DNA of 64,000 bases, from contig JBAJFE010000004.1 in the NCBI GenBank assembly GCA_037903355.1, positions 1,550,001 through 1,614,000 on the forward strand, written 5' to 3'. Below are positions 22,190 through 35,600 of the stretch, piece by piece. Every line of letters starts with the position of its first letter. The first letter of the stretch is position 1. The position numbers and the translations under genes were made by a program. This DNA comes from Trichuris trichiura. Lineage: Eukaryota; Nematoda; Enoplea; Trichinellida; Trichuridae. The notes below the pieces were generated by a model. That model worked only from the letters and a program-made list of their open reading frames with translations, did not search any database and was not told the DNA's origin.

Positions 22190-24075
22190 GATTGCTTTTG
22201 TAGGATTCAACGCAGCCGTCGAAGCTCTTGGCGGGAGACGTAATAGCCAGCTGATCTAAGCAAGCAAGCTTTCGTCAGGGAATCATTTTATTCATGCTTA
22301 GTCATTGCTGGGAGGTCACTTCGTTGCTAACGCACACAGACTGAATTTTTTCTTCCTATCGTAAATCAACGATAAGCAGGTTTTGTTTTCAGTATCTTTC
22401 CATATCAACAGCTCTTTACTTGAGCTGGAAGAGATGTTTTTATTTTATCAGCAATAAGCTGCTGGCTGACACACTTTCAAATAAGGCTGTTTGAACTACG
22501 GGAGAACACAATTTTCCCACTTATTTTAAAATAACTTCTCTGTGGAACTATTCGTCAAGCTGCATGCTTTCGTGCATTATTTAACAAAAAACTTCGTATG
22601 CATCGTAGTTACGCGCTGACAAAGGAAAAAGGGAAAAAATAGCATCTGAACCATCTCAAATTATATACAGTACTTAAAATAACCCGCCTATCAAATCAGA
22701 AATTATTTTGCAAGAATTCTTTCAACTTTTTGAAATGCTAAAGAATAAAAATCACGGACCGGTTTTGACGTGGTTGTCGAAACGAAATATTCAATTGCTT
22801 TATTAGCATCGAAAAAAGTACGTACACTGAGTACTTCTTTTCTTAATTTTTTTTTCTTTCTCTTCTTCATAACGGATTCTTTTAATTTTTGAAAAACATT
22901 TTACGGTTTTAACCCGTTTATTATATAACGTTTGTTGATGTTAATAAACGTTATGCACGTAACACTGGGTACTGCCCATTTTTGTTTTGAATAGAAGCAG
23001 CTGAGCACCATAACAACGTCGCACTCGAAATTTTCTTTGTTATTGCGCGAAAGACAGACAAAATACAAAAATAGTAGCCTTATCTATCGAAGCAATCCCC
23101 TTGCACTGTACAACCTTTTACAATTAAAAAGTGACGAGTTACGGTACCTTTGTACTCGCAAATCATTAAGTTTAAAAAAAGCTGCGTTAACCAGCAAATA
23201 AATTCCATTCCGTCGCACTGTACAACCTAACTTTTTTCTACAGTTGAACATGTGCAAATACTTATATTTAGTAAAAGTCACAATGAACAAATACTTAACC
23301 TAGCAATGAATTTTGAAGAAAAAACATCACAGCAGCGATTATGAAATAGTTTTTAAGTTTTCGTTTAATCTTACAGGATTCTATTCGGCATGTGAAGCAG
23401 CCGTAAATTCACGTCTTAGTTTACGAGAAACGTAATTTAAACTAAGCGCATATCACTGTTGGCAGCATTACTTGAAAATTACAAAGGCGTTATGTTTTTT
23501 AATAGGCGCGTAATTGCGAGCATACTGCGATTCACGCAAAGTATGCTAGCCAATCGTCGCTTCACCGGATGAAGCCTGATTCCGCACGGAAAACAATTGA
23601 ATTACGAAACGCGATGCTCAAGCTCCCGCCTTTGCGTGATTTAAAAATATTTTAAAAAGCCTCATCGCCTAACAGCAATTTTGCGCGTTTTCTTTCGCTC
23701 TTAAGTACGGCGATCGGACAGCTCCGTCGAGGGCTATCAAAAATAAAGTCAGACGACAAAGAGTGGCTTTTCAGATCGGTGGAGCAACCATTACTCTGTT
23801 GCCGAAAACGCATCGCGCATCACCTTGGAACGAACAAAAAAATGTGCATCAACTAAAACTGACATTTCAATAGCAGCAAAAACAGGTGTGCGCCAAAAGG
23901 CATCGGTAGGGCAAGATGAGTAGCTGCGCTGTTTATAAAAAGTTGACCGTAAAGTTAGCATGGCAGCGTCCTGCGCCTCAATTCACAAATACGAACAAAA
24001 GCGAATGCTAATAAAAATTTTACAGGCAGCGTTAGCCGGTGACCACGTGAAGGCTCGCGGCTTGCATGCACACTT
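22190..24075. other. Intergenic, no gene seen
   Basis: No coding frame could be supported. A 14-base word GCACTGTACAACCT occurs twice, about 110 nt apart, near 23104 and 23217. The right end is the 3' flank of the LIS1 gene. Confidence 0.45.
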
Positions 24076-26523
24076 TCATCTGCATTCCCAAACCTTGACC
24101 GTTTGATCAACGCTGCTCGTGACCACATAGGGCGCCATGAGGTGGAAATCTTAAACTTTGCTCGCTTGAACCAAAAAGAAAAAGCAAAAACATTTCTAGA
24201 CAAAACTAACCAAGCGATGTGACGAAGTGATTGTGAGCTTCGATGCTTTTCAAACATCTCTTTGTTGAAATGTTCCATACTCTCATCGTTTTGTCGTCGC
24301 TCGCTGAAATTAAATATTTTCCCCCGGGATGGAAGCGCAGCGATCTGACCCAATTGTCGTGTCCCTCCTTGAATTTGATTTTAAAAAAACGTTACTACGA
24401 ACGGTAATGAAATGCAGACGTATTCCTACCAAAGTGAACAAGCAAACGCCTACACCTAAGTCCCATATCTTTATCGTCTTATCTCTTGAACCGCTTGCCA
24501 GAAAAGGGCCGTAACGTTGGGCGCAACCTGTATTCGTACCGACTGCTTCGTTGACGTATGGTACTACAGCGTCGGTTGCCCAACAGATACACTCAACAAC
24601 GTGACTATGATCTCTTAATTCGGCTTTGCACTCCCTCGTGGCAATAACCCACACTCGAATTGTCTTAAAGAAATTACTTGAACAACAATACACTGCGTAG
24701 AGGGGAAAAGAAATTTCACCTGATCATTGCTGCAAGAAGCTAAAAAGGTACCGTCGGGGCTGACGCGAACCATGCGCACCCATTCACGATGGCCGGCGAA
24801 CGTTCGAACACAATAACTGGAAAAATGACGTGTCAACGCTTGACGCGCTTGCGCGACTGCTCATCTTACCCCGTACTGATTTCCCACATTTTTATCGTCT
24901 TGTCTCTGGACGAAGACACCAAAAAGTCGCCGCTAGGCAAAAACGCCACGCTGGTAACGTTGTGATCGTGACCATGCAACGTCCTTATGCATTCGTACGT
25001 TTGGAAGTCCCATAATTTTATCGACATGTCGCCGGAGCAGGATGCTTCAAGTTAAAAATACCAACGCTTTATCCATATTACTCGACGGCACTTCAACTTT
25101 TTACCAAGCAATTTTCCTGTAGCATTGAAAGCAATGTCCTGCACGCAATCGGTGTGTCCCTTCAACGTCTTTTCAAAGTCGCCCGTTTCGAAGTCCCATA
25201 CCTGCGCAAGGTGCTGAAGATCAAACTTGAGAAGCTCATCAACGAAAATGGAACCTTAATGGTGGCGTCTTCGCTGCACGTAGCTATTAGACTGAAGACT
25301 GGGTGGAATATGACTCGAGTCACCGGAGCCCGATGACCACTTAGCGCGTACTTTTCCGGTGGTCGGGGTATCCATTCCAATGGCGACCTTTTGTCGCGTG
25401 TGGGTGCGCCCAGAATGTATTCCTTCTCTGTCTCCGCCAGCTTCGCCTCCAAATCCATAACCTTCAATAGGAAAAAGCTTGTTCTCTCAATTGACACTAA
25501 GCCGGTTGGTTTTTGCACAAATATTCAAATACGTATATGCGAACTTATTTCGGTAAAACATAGACCTGAATTGCTAGGCTAAGACGGACTTAAGCAATAG
25601 CTTAAATCTCCTCAAGTTGGTTTATGTAAACATTCCGTGCTTGTTTTAAAAAAGCTGAGAACGACACACTTCAACTAAACGAAACTAGTAAAGCCGGAAT
25701 TGCAATTACTCTTGATTGGGTAATCTTCGTGACTAGTTATTACTCTCGTAAGTAGGCCCGGTTTTTTCAATAGGCAGACAAGAGAGTTGCCAGAAAAAAC
25801 TCTTATTTTTCTCAGTTATCGAAGTCAGCGGGCAGAAGTTTTCCCGCGTTGTAGCACACCGTAACTCGACGCAAGAATGCTCTTGGCGGGAAAAATCTAA
25901 TTTTCAAAATACATTGAACTTTTCATGCTTCGGAAAAGCAGCACTTCAATTGTTTCGCCCGACAAGCGCGCGGTTTAACAACGAACGACCGCAAACTTTT
26001 CGAACGTCGTTAAACCCATCGATTTTCAATACGATGAACGTTACAACGCGCGGGCGCCTAATTGACAAGCTGTAATGGAATCTGCCGTGTTTAACCAACT
26101 TTTGGGGGATTCGTTGAAATTCAACGAACGGAATTTAACACGCTTAATCTTCCCGTTGAAAAGTGAACGCAAATGCCTAGAGTTCCCAACGATTTTCCCG
26201 CCAGTTAACCAGCTTGATTTGCATACTGGAATACAGTAAGTATTTAAGCAAGAAAGACGCGACTACTTTTCTAACGGCTGCCTATTTAATTTATGAGTAC
26301 AATTTGGTCACCAACCTTCTTTTGAAGGCGAATGACGGATACCCATTTCTTCTCCAACAATCCGGCGAACTTTTTGTCAACTTGATCCGGCTGCTTAGAC
26401 GAAACAACAGTTCAACGTGATAACAAAACAATATTAAACCGTACAAGGCAGGCTTCTCTGCAGAAAGACTCAAGCGAGTCGGAATAGCCGTTTGATAGCA
26501 AATAGTCGATAATGGCTCGATTC
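24076..26523 (-). CDS. PAFAH1B1: LIS1 / PAFAH1B1, dynein regulator (exons 2-10; start exon not placed)
   Basis: LIS1 binds dynein with NudE/NudC partners to control nuclear migration and retrograde transport. Nine exons read in phase: 26523-26445, 26390-26316, 25461-25255, 25201-25105, 25044-24870, 24816-24720, 24663-24430, 24367-24211 and 24149-24076. They give about 398 residues. The LisH motif [20 protein letters not shown] is followed by the coiled-coil [18 protein letters not shown] and the hallmark [20 protein letters not shown]. Seven WD40 blades follow, for example [37 protein letters not shown] and the C-terminal [12 protein letters not shown], identical in kind to vertebrate LIS1. 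The first 10 or so residues (MVLS.RQ.DEL in orthologues) must be in an upstream exon; the sequence VLNDRYLYN just upstream of 26523 is reminiscent but lacks an ATG. One intron is long (26315-25462). Confidence 0.95.
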
Positions 26524-29145
26524 CTTAAAATGTAAACAACAATGACTATTGAAAAAAAAACGACTGACGAAAGCAATGACGTAACATTGTATAGATAGCG
26601 ATCGTTAAGCACACAATGGCGATCTGTTTGGAGGAAAAGTAAAGATAGAAAACGGGGCAGAAAAAATATTGAAATCGATCTGCTGCGAATTACTGGAAAT
26701 GGAATGGTAGGTGGAGGAATGCAGGCTAGCCAATTTCATCTCGCCTAGAAACAGAACCTTCAATTGACCTATATGTCAGGTAAACATTCACTTGTCACCG
26801 CAGAGTGACTTCAATGGGCTGTCAAGTTTGTTCCGCCGTTTAAAACCATTGTGCGAAGCTGGTCAGGCCAGTTAATGTGGTGTTAATACAAATGCACAAT
26901 TGCAAATCAACAAAGGTCACTTGGAAAGACCGGATATTTATCGGCTAGGGTTCGTCGACTCTTCGGAAATCGCCGATTATGCAAACATTGGGATGTCGGC
27001 GGAGAAGTACACGCTGCTTCTAGTGTCTTGCGTCGTGGAAGTTTTCAATGAAGGCGCCTTGTTTTAACGCTGCGAAGGGCAAACAGGAAAACGACCACTT
27101 TCGCACTCGCGTCAGGTTTAATGCTCGACCACACAACGGGAGCAGCCAATGCACTAAGAAAAAGTCACAAATTCCACAAGGTCGACGGCAACATTGGCTC
27201 TACGTCAGTCCACGGAGTCAGTACCGTCAACTCTGTCCAAGCAAAGGCAACAAATTCGATAAATTCTTACGACATTGTCAGAATAGCATCTACCAACTGT
27301 CGTTAAAAAGGCTGCACGAATATATTGGCGAAAAAAGGAGGCAAATGGGAATGGGCTGCCAATCAATAGCTTTCTTCGTCCTCGGCGGAACCTTTCGTAG
27401 CAGAAGGTTACCAGCCTGATCGATACGACGCAATGATTGGATTTGCCGCAGCATACCAAGGGATTGTAGCTTTGCTAAGCAGAGCCAAAATTAGCAGTAT
27501 CTTTCCAAAAATGGGCCAGGCAGATCGCAAGCACAGGCGACAGACGCTTAGGAGGGTGTAGAAAATTGTGAGTCACTCAAACGGAGGCGAAGGAATGCCT
27601 AGCATTCCCCAACAATTGCTCGAATTAAGCTTCCCTTTTAAGAAAAGTATTTCCACCAGGATTTTACCGGACAAAATGAGTTGCAGCGGCACGCGATCAC
27701 CAAAATCAAACAAAGACAAAGCAGCACCATCGGGGCGAGGAATGGCAAGCTAGCTTTGTGTAAACCGCGATGAACCGTTCCGACAGACTGACCAAAATCA
27801 TAGCAGTCAAGTACTTACAATTCTTCCTTTTGCTTGTTCGATAAAACCATACTGCCAGGACGCAGGTCGAAGCGAGTTCGCTAGGAGGAAGACGGTAAAC
27901 GATCAACTGCTACGGGATTGAAATGAAGCAAAATCTAGCTAGGGCCACTGCTGCTGCAACTTACGAAAGCAATGCAGCTTGACAGAATACTCCTCTCTCT
28001 TCGTATCTGTCACAGGGCCATTGCACAGAAATGCGTCATCGCGCACAAAAAGATCACTTTTCTACAGTAACCGCGGTTGGCAGGTTTGGTGATCATGCAG
28101 CTTCAAAAATCACTTATTCGTTTGAATTAGGCTACAAAATGCAAGCTTGACTTGAATTCGCTTGAATACAATTTTTTGCTATCCATACGAGCTCATATTA
28201 TTCAGCATTACTTGAAAAGCAAAATTAGTTACTGGAGGGTACGGAGTTTTCAAATACATCTTTCGGCAGTGGGAACACAGCCACGCGAAGGTGCAGAAAT
28301 ATTGGAAAAATAAAAATCTAACAGTATTGAAAGTCATTTTGAGCTGATAAGATAGATTCGGATTACTCCATTTCCTACTGTCGCGCATCCATGCTTTGTG
28401 CCTCAATAAGCGCGTGTACAGCAAAGCAGACTGCGTTAAAGCATATGCTGAACGTTTTAAGCTGCTAGAATTTATATGAGCTGTCAGAATTTCTATAGAA
28501 ATACTTGTTGAATCCATAACGTATATCATGGTATAGCCAATTCCAGCACTACTGAAGGAACGACTATTATGGAGTGATAGCTAAAACCGGTTCTATTTTG
28601 TCAGATGAAATTCCAAACCTTGCTAGGAAAAAGGATTAGATTTCGAACAGTTGGATGTCTTTGGTTAGCATGCCGTAAACAATAGTCAACTAAACGTGCG
28701 TTGCAAAAACAAAGCCCATTTAATGCTTCAGCTTACGAGCTAACTTCGCTGAGCTTACTACTGCTTTTAGGTGCGCTTATCTTTACGCTTTTAAGGTAGC
28801 ATAAAAAGTGAACGTATATTTGAAGACAGGCTTTTCTATTCTAAAAAACCTGAACGCATAAGCTTTTTGTTAGCTTTGCTGCCAACTTTTGCAAGCCATT
28901 TCTCGCAGGCATTTTTTTAAGTAGTGCTAATTCAATACTACGGGAAGAGAAAGTACAGTAAACATGATGATTAGGTTAGCAAAACAGTATCTCTTTCAGG
29001 GCACATTTTGTCTGCCCGCTTCTCTGTTTTGGCATGTTAAGCACGGTTATCATATATTGTTAGAGCTGTAGCACATTTTTTAGCATTAAAATTAAAAATA
29101 GTTTTATTTTGTCGTTTTCTAGCATTCATTTATGCGGTTTTGCAG
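26524..29145. other. Intergenic with one weak + strand coding candidate (about 27000-27606)
   Basis: Three coding-like stretches on the + strand might be exons of one gene. The first is MSAEKYTLLLVSCVVEVFNE near 26994. The second, from 27120, reads LDHTTGAANALRKSHKFHK. The third, after a CAATAG acceptor at about 27370, reads SSSSAEPFVAEGYQPDRYDA and MIGFAAAYQGIVALLSRAK. Donors linking them are poor and no family is recognised. The rest up to 29145, including the region where the N-terminal half of the VPS18-like gene might be expected, shows no recognisable exon. Confidence 0.25.
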
Positions 29146-31281
29146 ATCTATGGACAATTGTTTCCAGAGTTCTTTGCTGCGAGCAAGCGGTGCCGAATTG
29201 AAGTATTTATTAGAAAGGAAACTTGACTCGCTGCAGGCAAATGTAATCGTGAACGTCCTATGCGGCCTTCGCTATTTGTATGTCTTGCAGAAACCCACCA
29301 GCGAAGCTCTGTTGGCCTTTGCATTGCTTCGCATAGACTTATCCGAGATGCGTCGACTTCAGCTGGAAAATGCGTGGAAAAACCAGCAGCTTGGCTTATC
29401 CTTGCCGCAAAGCAAAAGCTATTCTCTGGATAAGTTTGTTGCCTTCAAAAATGACCGCGCAAAAGTGATCAGTTCGCCGTTGATGCGTGTGTTCAGATGT
29501 ATATTATTTAAGGCAGCTTTATTCGGTCTTAGCTCTTCCACTATTGAAATGATCAAAGCATACGGTGACGTTGATCTGTTGCTCAACTATCTTGAATCTA
29601 GCAGAGGTAGTAGCATCAATACGTTGGTCCATTGCAGCTTTAAGTTCTTCCTCAAATTATGCTGCTTGTTAGAATATAAAAATAATAAATCTGCTTATTT
29701 TAGACTTTTTGGAGTTGGTTTCTCTGCAAATTCAATTTGGTAAATACGATGCAGCTCGCGAAACGCTGAAATTGTCAGTAAGTGCAATTTCCAAAAGCCT
29801 TTGTCTGCTATGCACTGCTCAGAGCGTGCAATTGCTTGTTGCATTAATAGTCCGCATTTATTACTGCAGAAGAGTCAAGAAATTTTGAATAACGCAGTGC
29901 CGCACGCCATTGACGTTGATAAGAAGCTTTTAACTTCCTTGATTCCCAATGCCATACTGTCATCCGAAAGCTTAGCTTCATTTTACCGTATCCTCTTAAG
30001 GGAAAAGCAGGTACATTCTCTATTTTTATATTAGGTCGATTGATTTCCATCTTTGAGGAGCTCGATTCTCTTGGGTTGATAACGGGAAGTTTGGGAAAGT
30101 TTGCTTGGCGCGATCGCCTCATTCAGAACTTTCTTATTTCACTTTACGCAAAGATCTCGAATAGTTCGGCAACACCGGAACGTTTGATTAAGGTATTTGA
30201 AGATTTTTTTTCGCAGCGGATAATTAAGAAAATTTTTAGGCTCTTCCTCTTCCGCTGTTCGACATTGAGCAGGTGCTCTTAATAGAGGACGACGCCCGCA
30301 GTCGATTACAGCCGGTATTTGCTTTATGGCGGGAAACAATAGAAGTATGCGCTTTTGTTTTCATTAATCATTTTGAGCGATTGCTCGCGGTAGAGTCACA
30401 TAGCTGACTTGGAATACCCTTCCGAAACGAGAGAGCGCCTTGAAAAAGCGGCGAAGCTTCTGCAGCGGTTGACAGGTTTATTTTATGTTTCCGCCTACCA
30501 TTTTCGTACGAACATTTTTTCAGCAAAAACGCAAGGCACCTTGGACAGTGCACATGGCAAAAATAGTACCGTCGACGAAAGTCATCCGTTTTCCGCAATC
30601 CTTTTACAAGTAGCCTCTCAAATACAGGACGACAAACTTAAGTCTGCCGAAAAGGTACTTGTAATATACAAGTCGCATTTTCCATCCCTTAATGCATGTG
30701 ATTCTCGCCTTTAGCTTCGTCTATGTGAATTATTAAGTAGCCATTCCGAAGACGGCGCAAAGTCCGTCAGTTGCTTTGACGAAGCCGTCGACATTGCAGC
30801 AGCAATAAAAACACAGCTTGAAGCTCACTCGCTCGGGTAAACTCAACAAAGTTCGAATCGATAGCATTAAACACTTTGCAGCTATTCAATATTAAAACCC
30901 GGTGGTAAATGCAGCTCTTGCGGTTTAAAAATATCCGCAAGGTCTCAAGAAGTTTTCTTTGCCTGTCTTCATTCATTCCATCTGAGCTGCTTCGAGAGGG
31001 AAGTCTCATTGTTGGTTGAATCGGTTAGAAGTAAAGCTAAGCCCGCCAATGGCGTAAAGAAAAACCGCGTCGACGAAAACGGTAAGGCGATGCGCACTGC
31101 GAACTCGCTAATGCTTTTGGAGGTTTTCAGTGCCAACTTCCGAATGTCCCTTTTGCGGAAATATTCTAGCAGAGTATACTTTGAAGCAAGCACAGATGTT
31201 CTTACGCAAAGGTTTAATTCTTTCAGGCTTACTGACGTCTCTTTTGACGAGAAAACAGGCCAACATTTGGAATGGCCCTGA
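29146..31281 (+). CDS. VPS18: VPS18-like HOPS/CORVET subunit with C-terminal RING (3' part of gene)
   Basis: VPS18 is a core subunit of the complexes tethering endosomes, autophagosomes and lysosomes. Exons read 29146-29606, 29704-29777, 29825-30010, 30058-30192, 30240-30344, about 30404-30654, 30715-30836, 30892-31081, 31131-31173 and 31227-31281; nearly all join in phase with 47-97 nt introns. The body is alpha-helical repeat (QIQFGKYDAARETLKLS and similar), as in the clathrin-repeat region. The end carries a RING: KCSSCG, FFACLHSFHLSCFEREV and, in the next exon, SECPFCGNIL. It terminates SFDEKTGQHLEWP, aligning with the human VPS18 end, where ECVYCGEL precedes ...YEEEQLSWL. Identity rests on this C-terminus; the helical part is diverged and the N-terminal beta-propeller was not located. 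The exon 30344 to 30404 joint is uncertain. Another RING-bearing Vps protein is possible but fits less well. Confidence 0.62.
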
Positions 31282-31472
31282 TTGTACAGTACGACGTGAT
31301 AATTAAGTACTAAAGCTTTCACTGTTGTCACTTTTCTTTAGCAAACGCGGGAACTAGGCTTTGGCAGTTTATTTAAAGCATGTTTTTGAACGTCAAGCTC
31401 AAGTTTAATCACTATAAAAGCACTTTGTGTTCAGCAAGCGAAAATACGAACTGCCGCTAACCAATGAGCTAG

Positions 31473-32132
31473 TTACAAGGAGAGAGTTCCCTTCAAAAGC
31501 TTTTGAAACGTGCTGGTAAGCGAGGGAGCAGCCGACAAGTGATCAAGCTTATGCCTGATTTGGTACAAGTAAGGCTGTACGTCGGAAAATCTAGTATCGA
31601 AAACTAAGGAGAGCTCAGATTGTACTGGCATTTTTGGGAGATACATTGGGCGATTGATGCTTCGACAAATGCTCAAAACAATATCGGTTAAACTTTCGCC
31701 TACCATTTCGCGCATCAAGCAGTGCTGGTGCTCCGTAACGGGTTTGACGACGTTTACATGGACCATCCATATTTCCCAAGGTATTGATTCCTCGCCGAAC
31801 AGCCAGTTGCGCCGACGTTTCTCGTAAAATTCTATGGAAATCTCTCCCACATTTGCCACGTCATTAGCACGCATGAGATCGAGAAAGTGGACGATTTCCC
31901 TTTGCAACATGCAGGCAAGTTCCTCCGACGACAAACGTACATAAGTGAGATTTATGAAATCGCAGTCGACATCCTCGGTTCCAAGGGTGCTTATATGAAA
32001 GCTGCCTTCTTCTTTGTATTGAAATTTGCCCATGGAACGGTGCAGCAGCAGTGTGTGAAAAATGCAAGAAATCGCCTCTTCGATTTGCCTGCTTTCGACG
32101 GTAATCTCGAACTGCTGCGATGCTGCATTCAT
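31473..32132 (-). CDS. ATG101: ATG101, autophagy initiation HORMA protein
   Basis: ATG101 pairs with ATG13 through HORMA domains in the ULK1/ATG1 complex that starts autophagosome formation. One uninterrupted exon encodes 219 residues, against 218 in human, and aligns end to end. Landmarks are ESRQIEEAISCIFHTLLLHR, GTEDVDCDFINLTYVRLSSE, FYEKRRRNWLFGEESIPWEI, NRPMYLPKMPVQSEL and FSDVQPYLYQIRHKL. The Trp-x-Phe of the WF finger, which recruits downstream factors, is present in NWLF. The start codon matches the family. The gene converges on the VPS18-like gene with only 191 nt between the two stops. Lack of introns is notable in this intron-rich neighbourhood. Confidence 0.97.
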   Translation of the reverse strand: MNAASQQFEITVESRQIEEAISCIFHTLLLHRSMGKFQYKEEGSFHISTLGTEDVDCDFINLTYVRLSSEELACMLQREIVHFLDLMRANDVANVGEISIEFYEKRRRNWLFGEESIPWEIWMVHVNVVKPVTEHQHCLMREMVGESLTDIVLSICRSINRPMYLPKMPVQSELSLVFDTRFSDVQPYLYQIRHKLDHLSAAPSLTSTFQKLLKGTLSL

Positions 32133-32608
32133 GGGCCGACGGGCAACATGCGACTAGGTTGCGGGTGCACTCCAATGCGGTCGAAGTGAAGGGCAAAATC
32201 ATGAATTGACCCTGCTTACTACACCGGCATACAAATATCGTCCATTTCTACATGCTACAGTAACAACAAGTTCACAGTGTTAAATATGCTCAGGTACAAA
32301 CCTACTAAAGCTGCCGCCGTAATCGTCTTCGAGAGTACACATTTTTCTTTAATGTTTTTATTTATCCAAGTTAACGATTGCCGTTTGCAATATTAAAAAC
32401 CTGCTCCAAAATTTTTTATTTTCTTGACGTTAGTTCCATTAAAGGGCTGGCTGCTGTTCAAAAAGTACGATCCGTAAATTAATTTATCCTTCAAGCGCAG
32501 AACTGAAAACTAGGCATTTATTTGTTCCAGTTAGTAACCATTCCCGCTTCTGGAGCTGCTTGAGACGTGAGCGCGAGTTGAGGCGGTAAGTTTCATTTCG
32601 GCGCACTT
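32133..32608. other. Intergenic, promoter side of ATG101
   Basis: No frame or repeat is supported. It lies between the ATG101 start and the stop of the lectin/EGF membrane gene, both on the minus strand. Confidence 0.4.
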
Positions 32609-35600
32609 TCAAGAGTACGAGTCATAGCCAGATTGTGCTAGCCTCATATCCGTCAGCTGCTGGTTATCTTCAGTATCCTGTTTGTCGTATTCCGTCTAAA
32701 TAAAAAAAGTTCATTTCCTTTCACTTTACGTTTGTCAAAAATTTTTGCATACGTGTTGTATAATCATCATGCCTACGAAACAGCAGATAAAAAGGGATAT
32801 GGTGGCAATGACCGTTGCAAACATTACTGGCTTTGCATCTTGAGCGGGAAAATATTCCGAATGCTCTTTTGGTCTGACAATTTCGACTAGTAACAAACCG
32901 AACTGTTTTTTGCGCGCATACGTCTCAACCTCTCACTTTGTTCGCAGTATATTCCTTTAAAGTACGGTTTGCAGATGCAACGAAAGCCGTCGGAAACATT
33001 TAAACAGGTCCCGTCGTTCATACAATGTATTGCTGCGCATCGGGCAGTGGCTAGAAACAAAATTAACATTTGCAACTACAAGATCTTCAGGAAGTAAGTT
33101 ATTTATTAATAAGATTGAAGGAAAAAACTGAACATTTTAAATTAGACGAAGTTAATGTTTCGTAGCAGTTAACGATTTCGGTTCTGGCTGCATTTTAAAA
33201 CTGGCAAAAGATCAGGAAAAGTATAGGTTATAATTTAAAATGTTTCCATTTCTCCTTTTTAAAAAACTGTTCGAATCTTTTACTTTTAACGCACAGTGGG
33301 TACTGTAGATGGAGCTAAAATCAAGTTCCTTCGGTTCGTATAATCGCGCGCAGACTAAGCTTAAGCTAAACTCAACCGTTGTTGGTCTCAGCAATTGTAT
33401 ACAAACAAATCTTCAGCTTAAAGTCAGCAGTTGCTTTAGTTCAGTCTGTCAGCGCTTTAGTGGACTAGTAGAACTTGATTTCAGTTCCACATACAGTATA
33501 CACCGGACGCCTAACAGAAAAGACTCGTTTTGTGAAATTGTGAATAAATTTTTTCCCGTTTATCTAAAAGTAGTGAATCCGCTATTACGAAAAGCTTTTT
33601 TTGACTTAGGGATTTATCGTTGTTCTAAATTAGACATCGTTAGAAATCATTTCAATTTCAGGATACAATTTTCTTCAGCTTGCAGCGTCTTTACTTCAAG
33701 GCAATTCAGGAGGCTTAGCACTGATACATAAGTGAAATGGTACAAATGAAAAGATTGTACTCACGATATTCGCACAGTACTCCGGTAAACTTTGGAGTGC
33801 ATACGCATTTCCTTTTTTTATTGTTTTCCACGCAAGTTCCACCATTGAGACAATTATTATTCAACTGACCGCAAGTTACAACTGCAATGTAACGATTAAG
33901 CGCAGTTAGTAAAGCTCTTCTGTAGGTATTGCAATGCTCATGGTGGAAAAAGCAATTTATTTTTCGTTGCATCTTCCTTCGTCATTGTCCAGGTGGAAAT
34001 TCAAAGACTAATGCCAAAACCCTTCTTGTCACTAACCGAAGGGAATAAGAGTTATACACTATCGAAAAATCTAGGTTTAATCAGTAGGTTTCTTGTACTG
34101 GTAGCGCATACTAAAAGGTGAAAAATAGCTGTAGATGAATATGTAGCGGTCATAAATTCAGGCGCTACCTGCGTTTCATTAACGGTACTGTAAATGCTGA
34201 ACCTATTACTGTCGCAATGACTACTGTTTTTAGTTTGGTGAGCCGAAAAAAAGAAATCAGTGGTTCTCTTTTTGTTGCATCAGATTAAATAAAAAATGAA
34301 GAAAGAGTAAAGGGCATCTGATTAAACTATTAGCCGAAGTAGCCCGAGCTGCGGTTAGTTCCGATAATCCGCTTAAAAATGGTATTCAAAAACAGTTACT
34401 TAGATCGGACAAAAAGCTTAACGAGAACAAGGCAGCGATGATTATCCACTGCAAAGAAACATGGATTTTGATGAGCGCATTAAGTTACCCTGTTTTTCGC
34501 ATCGACGACCAGTGTAACCAACCGAGCACAGGCAAAAAAATGAAGTACCAAATATCTCACATTTGCCTTTGTGTAGACAAGGTTTGCTTTCGCAAGGATC
34601 CAGTTCTGAAATACAGTTTTCAGGTACAATGCCTACTGTAGCGCGCATGGAGCCTGAGACTCATTATTTTAAAATACATCACCATTTCGCAATAAGAGGT
34701 GCTCATTAGCGTGCTTTGAAGCACTTTAGGCTTCAGCCAAGACTTGATTTTCTCATGCCTACTGTATATAACGTTTTGTGCAAAAACTCTTTCGAAACAG
34801 TTACAGCTAATAGCTCATCTTTAGTTGTAAGGAAAGGAAACAGTATTAAGCGGCAGTTACTTGTATCGCAAACCGGTCCGGTAAATAATGGAAGGCATTT
34901 GCAGAACACTCCATTCTGCCAATGCTTAGTTATAGTTCCATTATTTAGGCAAGTAGCGTTCAGTATGTGAATTCCTGTGTTAAAGATATAGCTTGAGCAA
35001 CGAATGCTGTACACTTTTCTTTCCATTTGATGGCAACAGGTTGAGATGTTCCGGTCGCATTCTTCCGCTGTTCCATTACCCAGAAGACCTTTTCGGAATC
35101 TTTCCGCAATGCCACAGGTGCTGCTCCACGGACTCCATTGCAACCAGGCTGAATTCGCGCAGGAACAATGGCAGCTGGGTCCATTGTCGTCTGGTTTGCA
35201 AGAATGACCGTACGGCGGCTCCGGTTGTTGTACTGTTTTGTATGCAAAACTTTTGCAACCTTGGAACAAGTTGCTCGAGTGGCATAGCTGCAAGCGTTCT
35301 CTACGACAGTTCGTTGATGCGTAATGCCGACAAGCAAAATGCGACCATTTTGCATCCCGACAAGGCTGTAGTTCGGTAAAGGAAAAATGGCCGCTCTTCT
35401 TAATCAGAAGCAACCGACATTTAGGGTAGCCTGTCAGCTGACGAAACAACTTGTCGTCTTCTTCGATCTTGTGCGAATAATCTCTTATCCAAGCGGAACT
35501 CCAATATTTGTACAAAAATATCTGGAATGCTACCTTTAATGGATGTACGCACCGGAATACAACGGACACGGGTAATTCAAGCCATGTCGCGTACCGGATG

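Noticed and set aside
33309..33731. 140-codon + strand frame
   Set aside because: It overlaps an intronic inverted repeat and an EGF intron; it has no motif, and its composition follows the repeat.
34993..35379. 128-codon + strand open frame, Cys-rich
   Set aside because: It is the antisense of the lectin/TSP exon, whose minus-strand frame runs 442 codons with recognisable domains.
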